Source: Myxococcales bacterium (lineage in GTDB: Bacteria; Myxococcota; Myxococcia; Myxococcales; Myxococcaceae). Taken from it: a DNA stretch of 5,681 bases. The notes below the pieces were generated by a model. It was given only the letters and a program-made list of their open reading frames with translations. It made no database searches and had not been told where the DNA came from. The DNA lies in the NCBI GenBank assembly GCA_009885595.1, contig VFKJ01000020.1, positions 1 through 5,681 of the forward strand, given 5' to 3'. Within the stretch, counting starts at the first letter, position 1. Every line of letters starts with the position of its first letter. The position numbers were made by a program, and so were the translations under genes. Shown here piece after piece: positions 1 through 5,681 of the stretch.

Positions 1-466
1 CCGAGCGCACCACCAACCCATCCAGCTTCCGGCGGGAACGCCCATCGAGGCGCCTCCCAGCGCGATCGTGGTACTCGCGCAGCGCCTCGGTGCGGGTGCT
101 GAGGCGGGCATGGTTCCACTTGTGATCGAGCACGTCGATGCGCTCGACGATCTCTCCACCGAGCTGGGCGCGCTCGGCCTTCGCGGCCTCCACCACCTTC
201 TCCTGCTCAGCGGGCGACAGCGCCGCGAACGCGCCTGGATCGAGGGTCACCTGCTTCGGAGCCTCACCCCACAGCGCCGACGGGCTGGCCGACCTCGAGA
301 GGTTTTCGCCCCTGGGCACCAGCTCCTTCGGGGGCGCGGCCTGGCCGGCGTAGTCGGTGACGGGGCCCCGGGTGGGAACCGCCACGGGCGCGGCGACGCT
401 GGCACGGCCGACGGCCTGGGCCCTGGGGGTGCTGGTGACGGAAGTCGAGCGCTCGATCTTCGGCAT
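1..466 (-). CDS. Hypothetical protein, 5' part only (runs off the left edge)
   Basis: An open minus-strand frame begins with ATG at 466-464 and has no stop through the window edge, giving 155 complete codons. I do not recognise the family. Residues 1 to about 60 are rich in Ser, Thr, Pro, Ala and Val with no membrane segment or signal peptide, so they are probably disordered. From about residue 75 the chain becomes charged and likely helical (LSPAEQEKVVEAAKAERAQL at 83-102). It continues with a His/Trp/Arg-bearing stretch (LDHKWNHARLSTRTEALREY, 113-132) and a very basic segment (GRRLDGRSRRKLDG, 137-150). The coding call rests on the open frame, the change from low complexity to an amphipathic helix, and the absence of a better frame here. 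The frame starts 25 bases from kdsB and is divergent from it. No Shine-Dalgarno sequence precedes the ATG, so a later start is possible. The function is unknown; myxobacteria carry many proteins with such disordered N-termini, but that is only a stylistic resemblance. Confidence 0.65.
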   Translation of the reverse strand, partial: MPKIERSTSVTSTPRAQAVGRASVAAPVAVPTRGPVTDYAGQAAPPKELVPRGENLSRSASPSALWGEAPKQVTLDPGAFAALSPAEQEKVVEAAKAERAQLGGEIVERIDVLDHKWNHARLSTRTEALREYHDRAGRRLDGRSRRKLDGLVVRS

Positions 467-475
467 GGGCGCGCA

Positions 476-484
476 TGGTATCAG
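476..484 (+). promoter_or_regulatory. Candidate extended -10 promoter element of kdsB
   Basis: The sequence TGGTATCAG reads as an extended -10 element (TG, one base, then TATCAG, matching TATAAT at four of six positions). It lies in the 25-base gap between the two divergent starts. Its last base is 7 bases before the A of the kdsB ATG, so transcription would begin at or next to the start codon and give a leaderless message. This agrees with the lack of any Shine-Dalgarno sequence before kdsB. No good -35 hexamer is seen 16-18 bases upstream. It is a pattern match in a short region and could be chance. Confidence 0.25.
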
Positions 485-491
485 CACGGCC

Positions 492-1229
492 ATGTCTGCA
501 CCCGTCGCGGTGATTCCCTCGCGCTATGCCGCTTCGCGCTTTCCGGGCAAGCCGCTGGCATTGATCAGCGGCAAGCCGATGGTGCAGCACGTGGTCGAGC
601 GCTGCCTGGAGGCGAGGTGTTTCTCGAAGGTGGTGGTGGCGACCGATGACGAGCGCATCCTCGCGGCGGTGAAGGCGTTCGGCGGCGAGGCGATGATGAC
701 CTCGCCCGCCTGCGCGTCCGGCACCGATCGGGTGGCGGAGGTCGCGCACGGGCTGGGGCTCTCGGGCGACGAGGTGGTGATCAACGTGCAAGGCGACGAG
801 CCGGCCGTGCATCCCCGCGCGCTGGCGACGCTCGCGAGCGCCTTCACAGATCCCACGGTGGAGATGGCGACGCTGGTGCGCGCGCTGAAAGACGCCGAGC
901 GCCCCAACCCCAACGTGGTGAAGGCGGTGCTCGATGAGCGGGGCAACGCGCTCTACTTCTCCCGCGCCGATCTGCCGTACCAGCGCGATGCGGGCGCGGG
1001 TCCCGAGCGCTGGGCGCATGTCGGGCTCTACGGCTACCGGGCGCGGGTGCTCAGCCGCCTGGCCACCCTGCCCCCCACCTCGCTGGAGAAGGCCGAGTCA
1101 CTCGAGCAGCTGCGCGCGCTGGGCCACGGCATCCGCATCGCCTGCCTGGTGACCCTGCACGAGAGCCAGTCGGTGGACCGCCCCGAAGACGTGCCGTTGG
1201 CTGAAGCGGCGCTGGCCCGGTTGGCGTGA
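492..1229 (+). CDS. kdsB: 3-deoxy-manno-octulosonate cytidylyltransferase (CMP-KDO synthetase)
   Basis: KdsB activates KDO in the cytoplasm (CTP + KDO gives CMP-KDO + pyrophosphate) so that it can be added to lipid A in LPS inner-core synthesis. The 245-residue product carries the family's motifs in order. These are the nucleotide-binding loop PSRYAASRFPGK (9-20), VVVATDD (47-53), SGTDRVAEV (76-84) and VINVQGDEP (96-104), whose Asp102 is the expected Mg ligand. Then come NPNVVKAVLD (139-148), YFSRADLPYQR (155-165), HVGLYGYR (176-183), LEKAESLEQLR (198-208) and SVDRPEDV (227-234), whose Asp229 is the second expected metal ligand. The length matches the usual 245-255 residues. The ATG at 492 is chosen because the conserved domain begins five residues later. 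An in-frame ATG at 357 would add 45 unconserved residues and overlap the divergent gene. No Shine-Dalgarno sequence is visible. The gene ends in tandem in-frame stops (TGA TAG, 1227-1232), and ppa follows 13 bases after the TGA. Confidence 0.97.
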   Translation: MSAPVAVIPSRYAASRFPGKPLALISGKPMVQHVVERCLEARCFSKVVVATDDERILAAVKAFGGEAMMTSPACASGTDRVAEVAHGLGLSGDEVVINVQGDEPAVHPRALATLASAFTDPTVEMATLVRALKDAERPNPNVVKAVLDERGNALYFSRADLPYQRDAGAGPERWAHVGLYGYRARVLSRLATLPPTSLEKAESLEQLRALGHGIRIACLVTLHESQSVDRPEDVPLAEAALARLA

Positions 1230-1242
1230 TAGCTCACCTGGC

Positions 1243-1911
1243 ATGTCCACTCCTTCGCTGACCCAGGCGCTGGGCCTCTTCTTCCAGGCGCACCCGTGGC
1301 ACGGCGTGACTCCGGGCGAGAAGGCCCCGGAGATCGTCACCAGCTACATCGAGATGGTCCCCACCGACGTCGTCAAATACGAGGTCGACAAGAACACCGG
1401 CATCTTGAAGCTCGATCGGCCGCAGCGGTACTCGAACCAGCCGCCCTGCCTGTACGGCTTCATTCCCCGCACCCTGTGCGACACCAAGGTAGGCGAGCGC
1501 TGCTCCACCCGGCTGGGGCGCACCGGCATCAGCGGCGATCAAGATCCCATCGACATCTGCGTGCTCACCGAGAAGCCCATTCAGCACGGCGCCATCCTGG
1601 TGGAGGCGATCCCCATCGGGGGCTTCCGGATGATCGACAGCAACCAGGCCGACGACAAGATCATCGCGGTGCTCAAGGGCGACAACGTCTACGGCGGCTG
1701 GAAGGACGTGAAGGACGTGCCGCCGCAGCTGATCGACCGGCTCCGTCACTACTTCCTCACCTACAAGGCGATGCCCGACGCGCCCACGCCCCCGGTGGAG
1801 ATCGCCGAGACCTACGATCGCGCCGAGGCCCTGGAGACCATCCAGAAGTCCTTCGAGGACTACCGCACGAAGTACGGGCAGCTGACCGACCTGTTCGCGC
1901 CCAACCGCTAG
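1243..1911 (+). CDS. ppa: Inorganic pyrophosphatase, family I (soluble)
   Basis: The product hydrolyses pyrophosphate to two phosphates in the cytoplasm and so pulls biosynthetic reactions forward. Aligned from memory with the E. coli enzyme, the 222 residues keep the active site: Lys45 and Glu47 (VKYEVD), Arg59, Tyr71 (LYGFIP), Asp99/Asp101/Asp104 (GDQDPIDICVL), Asp132, Asp137 and Lys139 (IDSNQADDKIIAV), and Tyr174-Lys175 (HYFLTYK). Two differences stand out. About 18 extra residues lie between Tyr71 and Asp99 (roughly 79-97), and there is an N-terminal extension of about 16 residues. This makes the protein longer than the usual 175-residue bacterial form and like the longer subgroup I associate with Bacteroidetes. 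The signature Asp-x-Asp has Gln at the variable position. The start is 13 bases after the kdsB stop on the same strand, so the two are probably co-transcribed. No Shine-Dalgarno sequence is visible before the ATG. I am very sure of the family. Confidence 0.95.
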   Translation: MSTPSLTQALGLFFQAHPWHGVTPGEKAPEIVTSYIEMVPTDVVKYEVDKNTGILKLDRPQRYSNQPPCLYGFIPRTLCDTKVGERCSTRLGRTGISGDQDPIDICVLTEKPIQHGAILVEAIPIGGFRMIDSNQADDKIIAVLKGDNVYGGWKDVKDVPPQLIDRLRHYFLTYKAMPDAPTPPVEIAETYDRAEALETIQKSFEDYRTKYGQLTDLFAPNR

Positions 1912-1939
1912 GATCCCCATTTTCGGTGACGTCGGAGAG

Positions 1940-1956
1940 GGAGAGGGGACCTCTTC
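1940..1956 (+). other. Small hairpin in the 70-base gap between ppa and the sensor kinase
   Basis: GGAGAGG (1940-1946) pairs with CCTCTTC (1950-1956) around a three-base GGA loop, giving seven pairs including one G-T wobble. The left arm is the second unit of a tandem hexamer GGAGAG GGAGAG (1934-1945). There is no run of T after it, so it is not a classical intrinsic terminator. It could end the kdsB-ppa transcript weakly, be a leader structure of the kinase gene, or mean nothing. The rest of the gap (1912-1981) holds a GACGTC palindrome (1928-1933) and no convincing promoter hexamers. Confidence 0.2.
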
Positions 1957-1981
1957 GCGCGTATGTTCCGGCCCGCGAACC

Positions 1982-4528
1982 ATGGCGCGACTGACGCTCA
2001 TGCTGATGCTGGCAGCCTGCACCGCGCGGGCGGCTGAGCTCACGCCCATCACCCTGCAGCTCAAGTGGCGACACCAGTTTCAGTTCGCCGGCTACTACCT
2101 GGCCGAGGCGCGCGGGTACTACCGCGCGGCCGGGCTCGAGGTGCGCTTCGTCGAGGCCACTCCGGGAATGAAGCCCATCGACGAGGTGCTCTCCGGCAAC
2201 GCGCAGTTCGGCGTGGGCACCACCGACCTGCTCCTCTACCGGTACGAGAAGAAGAAGGTGGTCGCGCTGGCCGCCATCTTCCAACACTCGCCCATCGCGT
2301 TGATGACGCTGGAGGGCGTGGGCCGGCCGCTGGTGTCTCTCAAGGGGACCCGGGTGATGGTCGAGCCGCACTCGGCCGAGCTGACCGCGTTCCTGAACCG
2401 CGAGGGCCTGGGCCCCGGCGCCGTGGAGCAGGTCGAGCACTCCTTCGATCCCACCGACCTCATCGAGCGCCGGGTCGAGGCGATGTCCGTCTACGTGACC
2501 GACGAGCCGTGGACGCTCTCCAGCCAGGGCGTGCCCTACGCGCTGTTCACCCCGCGCAGCGCGGGCATCGACTTCTACGGAGACACGCTCTTCACCACCG
2601 AGAGCTACCTGCTCGCCCACCCCGAGGTGGTGAGCGCGTTCCGGGAAGCGAGCCTGCGGGGGTGGCGCGAGGCGATGGCCGACCCCGACGCGGCGATCGA
2701 TCTCATCGTCCAGCGCTCGAGTCGAAAGTCGCGCGCGCAGCTCCTGTTCGAGGCCGACGCGATGGCGCCGCTGCTCCAGTTCGACCTGGTCGAGCCCGGC
2801 TACATGAGCGCCGCGCGCTGGAGGAACATCGCTGAGGTGTACACCGAGGCGGGGCTGCTGCCGCCCGGCCTCGAGCTGGAAGGCTTCCTCTACGCGGCCC
2901 CTGCCCCCACGCCCCGCTGGGTGGTGGTGGCGCTGGCCTCGCTCATCGGGCTCGCGCTGATGCTGGCGGTGGGCGCCGCGGCGATCGCCCAGTCCAACCG
3001 GCGCACCCGGGAAAGCGAGGCGCGCTTCCGCACCCTGTTCGAGCGCTCGGCCGATCCGTGCTTCCTGCTGCGCGAGGGGAAGATCATCGACTGCAACCTC
3101 GCGGCCGCGCGGGCCCTGGGCTTTGGCAGCAACGCCGAGCTGGTGGGGCTGAGCCCGGTGGCGATCTCCCCGCCCACCCAGGCCGAAGGCCGCCCCTCGA
3201 AGGAGCTCGCCGCCGCCTACATGGCCCAGGCCCTGCGAGAGGGCGTGCATCGCTACGAGTGGGATCTGCGCCACGTCGACGGTCACCTGGTGCCCATGCG
3301 CTTCACCCTGGCCAAGATGCGGCTCGACGGCTCTGACGCGCTCTTCGCCAGCGCCCAGGACATCTCGGAGACGCGCAAGCTCGAGGTCTCGCTGCGCCTG
3401 GCGTCTGCCGAGGCGGGCGCGGCCAGCCGGCTCAAGAGCCAGTTCCTGGCCAACATGTCCCACGAGGTCCGCACCCCGCTGGCGGCGATCATGGGCGTCG
3501 CGGAGCTGGGGAAGAGCGCGCAGACCGTCGACGAGGCGAAGGCGCTCTTCGCCATCGTGGCGGGCGCGGGGCAGACGCTGCTCTCGCTGGCGAACGATCT
3601 GCTCGACGTCTCCCGGCTCGACGCCGGGCGAATGCGCATCGAGGACGGCCCGGTCGACGTGCAGGCGCTGGTGGCCCAGAGCGTGGGCTTGCTCGAGGCG
3701 CAGGCGAAGGCGAAGGGGCTCACCCTCGAGACCCAGTTCATGCCGGAGCAGCCGGTGACGGTGAGGGGCGATCGGGTGCGGCTCGGGCAGGTGCTCACGA
3801 ACCTCCTCTCCAACGCGGTGAAGTTCACCGAGGTGGGCGGGGTGACCGTGCAGGCGATGGCCCTCGACGGGGTGCTGCGGCTCAACGTGGTGGACACCGG
3901 GGTCGGTCTCTCCCCGGCGCAGCAGGAGAAGCTGTTTCAGCCCTTCAGCCAGGTCGACGAGAGCGCGACGCGGCGCCACGGCGGGGCGGGGCTCGGCCTG
4001 GCGTTGAGCCGGCAGATCACCAAGCTGATGGGCGGCGAGCTGACCCTGGAGAGCGCGCCGGGGCGCGGCAGCACCTTCACCTGCACCGTGCCGGCGGCGG
4101 TGGTCGAGCCGGCGAGCGCAGCCGAGGTGAAGCCGGCCGCCGCCGTCGATCTGACCTCGCTGCGGGTGTTGGTGGTGGACGACAACCGGGTCAACCAACT
4201 GCTCGCCACCAGCTTGCTGCGCAAAGCGGGCGCCTCTGCGGAGGTCTCGGAGAATGGGCTGCTGGCCATCGCCCGGCTGGAGCGCGGGCCGACGGACTTC
4301 GACGTGGTGCTGATGGACCTGCAGATGCCCGAGCTGGACGGCCTCGAGACCACCCGGGAGCTGCGCCGGCGGCCGCAGTTCGAGAAGCTGCCGATCGTCG
4401 CGCTCACGGCCCACGCGCTGGAAGAAGAGCGGGCGCGCTGCCTGGCGGCGGGAATGAACGAGTACCTCTCGAAGCCGATCGAGGTGGCCACCTTCTACGC
4501 CACGCTGCGGCAGTACCTTCGTTCCTGA
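1982..4528 (+). CDS. Hybrid sensor histidine kinase: NMT1/THI5-like sensor, PAS, HisKA, HATPase, receiver
   Basis: This 848-residue protein is a membrane two-component sensor. A short signal sequence (1-18, ending TARAA) leads into a periplasmic NMT1/THI5-like binding-protein domain (about 20-250). The domain has the hallmark LKWRHQFQFAGYYLAEARGYY (28-47 region) and DFYGDTLFTTESYLLAHPEV (197-216). A helical stretch extends to about 300, followed by one membrane helix (about 312-336). The cytoplasmic part holds a PAS domain (about 344-465, ending in AQDISETRKLE) and HisKA with phospho-acceptor His494 (NMSHEVRTPL). The HATPase (about 594-705) has the N box NLLSNAVKFT, the G1 box DTGVGL (638-643) and the G2 box GGAGLGLAL (667-675). 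An Ala/Pro/Glu/Val-rich linker precedes the receiver (about 727-846), which has Asp733-Asp734, phospho-acceptor Asp779 (LMDLQMPELDG), Thr809 and Lys831. All catalytic residues are present. No Hpt, DNA-binding or enzymatic output domain is seen, so phosphate must pass to partners encoded elsewhere. NMT1-like domains bind small molecules such as thiamine-pyrimidine precursors; the ligand here is unknown. The start is fixed by the signal sequence; no Shine-Dalgarno sequence is visible nearby. Confidence 0.95.
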   Translation: MARLTLMLMLAACTARAAELTPITLQLKWRHQFQFAGYYLAEARGYYRAAGLEVRFVEATPGMKPIDEVLSGNAQFGVGTTDLLLYRYEKKKVVALAAIFQHSPIALMTLEGVGRPLVSLKGTRVMVEPHSAELTAFLNREGLGPGAVEQVEHSFDPTDLIERRVEAMSVYVTDEPWTLSSQGVPYALFTPRSAGIDFYGDTLFTTESYLLAHPEVVSAFREASLRGWREAMADPDAAIDLIVQRSSRKSRAQLLFEADAMAPLLQFDLVEPGYMSAARWRNIAEVYTEAGLLPPGLELEGFLYAAPAPTPRWVVVALASLIGLALMLAVGAAAIAQSNRRTRESEARFRTLFERSADPCFLLREGKIIDCNLAAARALGFGSNAELVGLSPVAISPPTQAEGRPSKELAAAYMAQALREGVHRYEWDLRHVDGHLVPMRFTLAKMRLDGSDALFASAQDISETRKLEVSLRLASAEAGAASRLKSQFLANMSHEVRTPLAAIMGVAELGKSAQTVDEAKALFAIVAGAGQTLLSLANDLLDVSRLDAGRMRIEDGPVDVQALVAQSVGLLEAQAKAKGLTLETQFMPEQPVTVRGDRVRLGQVLTNLLSNAVKFTEVGGVTVQAMALDGVLRLNVVDTGVGLSPAQQEKLFQPFSQVDESATRRHGGAGLGLALSRQITKLMGGELTLESAPGRGSTFTCTVPAAVVEPASAAEVKPAAAVDLTSLRVLVVDDNRVNQLLATSLLRKAGASAEVSENGLLAIARLERGPTDFDVVLMDLQMPELDGLETTRELRRRPQFEKLPIVALTAHALEEERARCLAAGMNEYLSKPIEVATFYATLRQYLRS

Positions 4529-4529
4529 A

Positions 4530-4544
4530 CGACCTGCCCGGTCG
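4530..4544. terminator. Possible short bidirectional terminator hairpin
   Basis: CGACC (4530-4534) and GGTCG (4540-4544) form a perfect five-base inverted repeat around a TGCCC loop. It nearly fills the 17-base gap between the stop of the sensor kinase (4526-4528) and the stop of the convergent hydrolase (4546-4548). The position is where a shared terminator is expected. The stem is short and no T run flanks it on either side, so intrinsic termination would be weak, and the repeat may be chance. Confidence 0.3.
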
Positions 4545-4545
4545 G

Positions 4546-5681
4546 CTACTGCACCACGCGCAGCCGCAACACCGAGGGTCCCCCCAGCTCGAGCGTCTGC
4601 TCGGCCAGCAGCGGCGTCTTGCTGCGAAACCACGGCTCTTCGGTGTTGAGGTGCGCGGAGAGCGCGGGATGGTTCGACGAGCTCACCCACAGGCCCAGTC
4701 GATGACCTGGCTGCAGCACCCACTCGGTGGGGAAGAAATCGATCTCGAGCTGGCGCACCGAGTGGGGCTGGTAGGGCACCCACTGCTCGTCGCGGGAGGT
4801 GGGCAGCCGCAGGGTGGCGGCGCCATCGGTGACGTGCACCGCGTTCCCCTCGGCGTCGATGTCGACCAGCTTCCCGTAGAACGCGGTGTCCTTCGCCGAA
4901 GAGCGCGCGCTCAGCTCGAGGCGCATCACCCCGGCGATGCGCCTGGGCGTGGTGAGCACCGGGGTCACGAAGCGCACCACGTCACCGCGAGAACAGTCCC
5001 ACGTCTGGCGCAGCGGCCCCGGGGTGAGCGTGCCCGCCACCAGCAGCTTGAGGCCCAGCCCTCGCGCGCCCCCTTCGCTGGGCCACGGCCGCAGCGGGTT
5101 GTAGCGATACGACAGCAGCGACGGCGTCCCGGCCTCTCCACCGAGCTGCCGCTGAGCGCAGGGCGTGGCTTCAGTCTGTCGAGGCTGCAGCACCAGCAGC
5201 TCGTCCTTCGTGGGAGGCGGCCAGGTCTGGCGGTGCACGGGTTCGAGCTCACCTCGGGCCCAGCTCGTCACGCCGGTCTCAGGGAAGGGCAGCGGCACGC
5301 CCTTGAGGTGATGGAGCAACCACGGCACCGGCAGCTTCCACAGGTATTGCCCTTCGGCCTTGGGCATCTGCACGTCGCCCGGCTGCATGCCGACGTGGCT
5401 GGTGGGGAGCAGCGCGAGGTGGCTGCGCTCGCGGCTCCCCAGGCGGGAGAAGGTGTCGAGCCCCGCGACCAGGAACGGATCGTCGAAGCCCTCGATGTAG
5501 AGCACCGGCAGCTGGATGTGGGGCGGCACGTCCTTGAACTTCTGGTTCGCCGCCAACATCCAGATCGGCGACGTGGGCAGCGCCGCGTCGAGCCACTCGC
5601 GGTACCACTCGCGCTTGCCGCCGAAGGCCGCTTCGTCGCACTCGAGGTGCGGGCGGTGCGCGAGGGCGAGCTCGAAGCTCC
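4546..5681 (-). CDS. CocE/NonD family hydrolase (X-Pro dipeptidyl-peptidase S15-like), C-terminal part; runs off the right edge
   Basis: The frame is open from the right edge to a TAG at 4548-4546, giving 377 complete codons of a protein that in this family is usually 550-650 residues. These are serine alpha/beta-hydrolases that cleave esters or peptides/amides. The visible part starts in the cap and late hydrolase region (REWYREWLDAALPTSPIW). It then shows QLPVLYIEGFDDPF, where the second Asp (5481-5479) fits the catalytic acid of the GWYDGF motif in CocE. LLPTSHVGMQPGD follows, with the expected catalytic His at 5397-5395. After WLLHHLKGVPLPF comes the C-terminal jelly-roll domain: SYRYNPLRPWPSEGG, RGDVVRFVTPVL, GVMRLELSARSSAKDTAFYG and KLVDIDAEGNAVHVTDGAAT, then a tail ending LRLRVVQ. 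The catalytic Ser motif and any signal peptide lie outside the window. An ATG at 5559 is internal, not the start, because conserved sequence continues upstream of it. The gene is convergent with the sensor kinase, with a 17-base gap. The substrate cannot be told; cocaine esterase, glutaryl-acylase and X-Pro peptidase relatives share this fold. Confidence 0.88.
   Translation of the reverse strand, partial: SFELALAHRPHLECDEAAFGGKREWYREWLDAALPTSPIWMLAANQKFKDVPPHIQLPVLYIEGFDDPFLVAGLDTFSRLGSRERSHLALLPTSHVGMQPGDVQMPKAEGQYLWKLPVPWLLHHLKGVPLPFPETGVTSWARGELEPVHRQTWPPPTKDELLVLQPRQTEATPCAQRQLGGEAGTPSLLSYRYNPLRPWPSEGGARGLGLKLLVAGTLTPGPLRQTWDCSRGDVVRFVTPVLTTPRRIAGVMRLELSARSSAKDTAFYGKLVDIDAEGNAVHVTDGAATLRLPTSRDEQWVPYQPHSVRQLEIDFFPTEWVLQPGHRLGLWVSSSNHPALSAHLNTEEPWFRSKTPLLAEQTLELGGPSVLRLRVVQ

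Noticed and set aside
357..491. An upstream in-frame ATG (357) as the start of kdsB
   Set aside because: It would add 45 residues with no family similarity and overlap the divergent gene. The ATG at 492 gives the normal KdsB length and N-terminus.
68..649. A 193-codon plus-strand frame over the left-edge gene and the kdsB start
   Set aside because: It is Gly/Arg/Ala-rich with no motif, it overlaps the conserved start of kdsB in another frame, and it lies antisense to the better-supported minus-strand gene.
264..1019. A 251-codon minus-strand frame across kdsB and the divergent gap
   Set aside because: It is antisense to well-conserved kdsB and has Arg/His-rich low-information composition. 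Its left part uses a different frame from the more plausible 466 to <1 gene.
1234..2064. A 276-codon minus-strand frame across ppa
   Set aside because: It is fully antisense to a pyrophosphatase with all catalytic residues, and it has no recognisable domain.
1757..4783. A 1008-codon open frame on the minus strand running antisense to the whole sensor kinase
   Set aside because: Its protein is an Arg/His/Gln/Gly/Ala-rich mixture with no motif, while the plus strand encodes a complete conserved kinase. Long antisense frames are expected in GC-rich coding DNA.
4546..5559. The ATG at 5559 as the true start of the hydrolase
   Set aside because: The frame continues upstream to the window edge with family-like sequence (EWLDAALPTSPIW), and the catalytic serine region would be missing.
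1982..5681. A kinase-hydrolase signalling module
   Set aside because: The two genes are convergent with separate promoters, and nothing in the sequence connects a CocE-type hydrolase with the kinase ligand.

Overview
The window is GC-rich, roughly two thirds G+C by eye, with strongly GC-biased third codon positions. It encodes an LPS-pathway enzyme (KdsB), so the host is almost certainly a Gram-negative bacterium. The base composition, the Ser/Thr/Pro/Ala-rich hypothetical protein at the left edge, and the large hybrid sensor kinase standing without a response regulator beside it would all fit a myxobacterium (Myxococcota). That assignment is an inference from style, not a proven identification.

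Layout from left to right: (1) the 5' part of an unrecognised gene on the minus strand, running off the left edge (466 to <1). (2) A 25-base divergent gap. (3) kdsB (492-1229, +), CMP-KDO synthetase. (4) ppa (1243-1911, +), a family I inorganic pyrophosphatase starting 13 bases after kdsB. (5) A 70-base gap with a purine-rich tract and a small hairpin. (6) A hybrid sensor histidine kinase of 848 residues (1982-4528, +): an NMT1/THI5-like periplasmic ligand-binding domain, one membrane helix, PAS, HisKA, HATPase and a C-terminal receiver. (7) A 17-base convergent gap with a short inverted repeat. (8) The C-terminal part of a CocE/NonD-type (X-Pro dipeptidyl-peptidase S15-like) hydrolase on the minus strand, running off the right edge.

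The clearest functional link is kdsB-ppa. KdsB makes pyrophosphate when it activates KDO with CTP, and the next gene encodes the enzyme that removes pyrophosphate. The sensor kinase follows on the same strand but after a larger gap, and no shared function with the LPS genes is visible. The hydrolase is convergent and appears unrelated.

I saw no tRNA, rRNA, CRISPR array, insertion sequence or attachment site, and no gene-free stretch longer than 70 bases. I found no convincing new multi-gene system. The items most worth a second look are the sensor kinase with its unknown ligand and partner, the kdsB-ppa pair, the missing Shine-Dalgarno sequences at all four visible starts, and a candidate leaderless promoter in front of kdsB.
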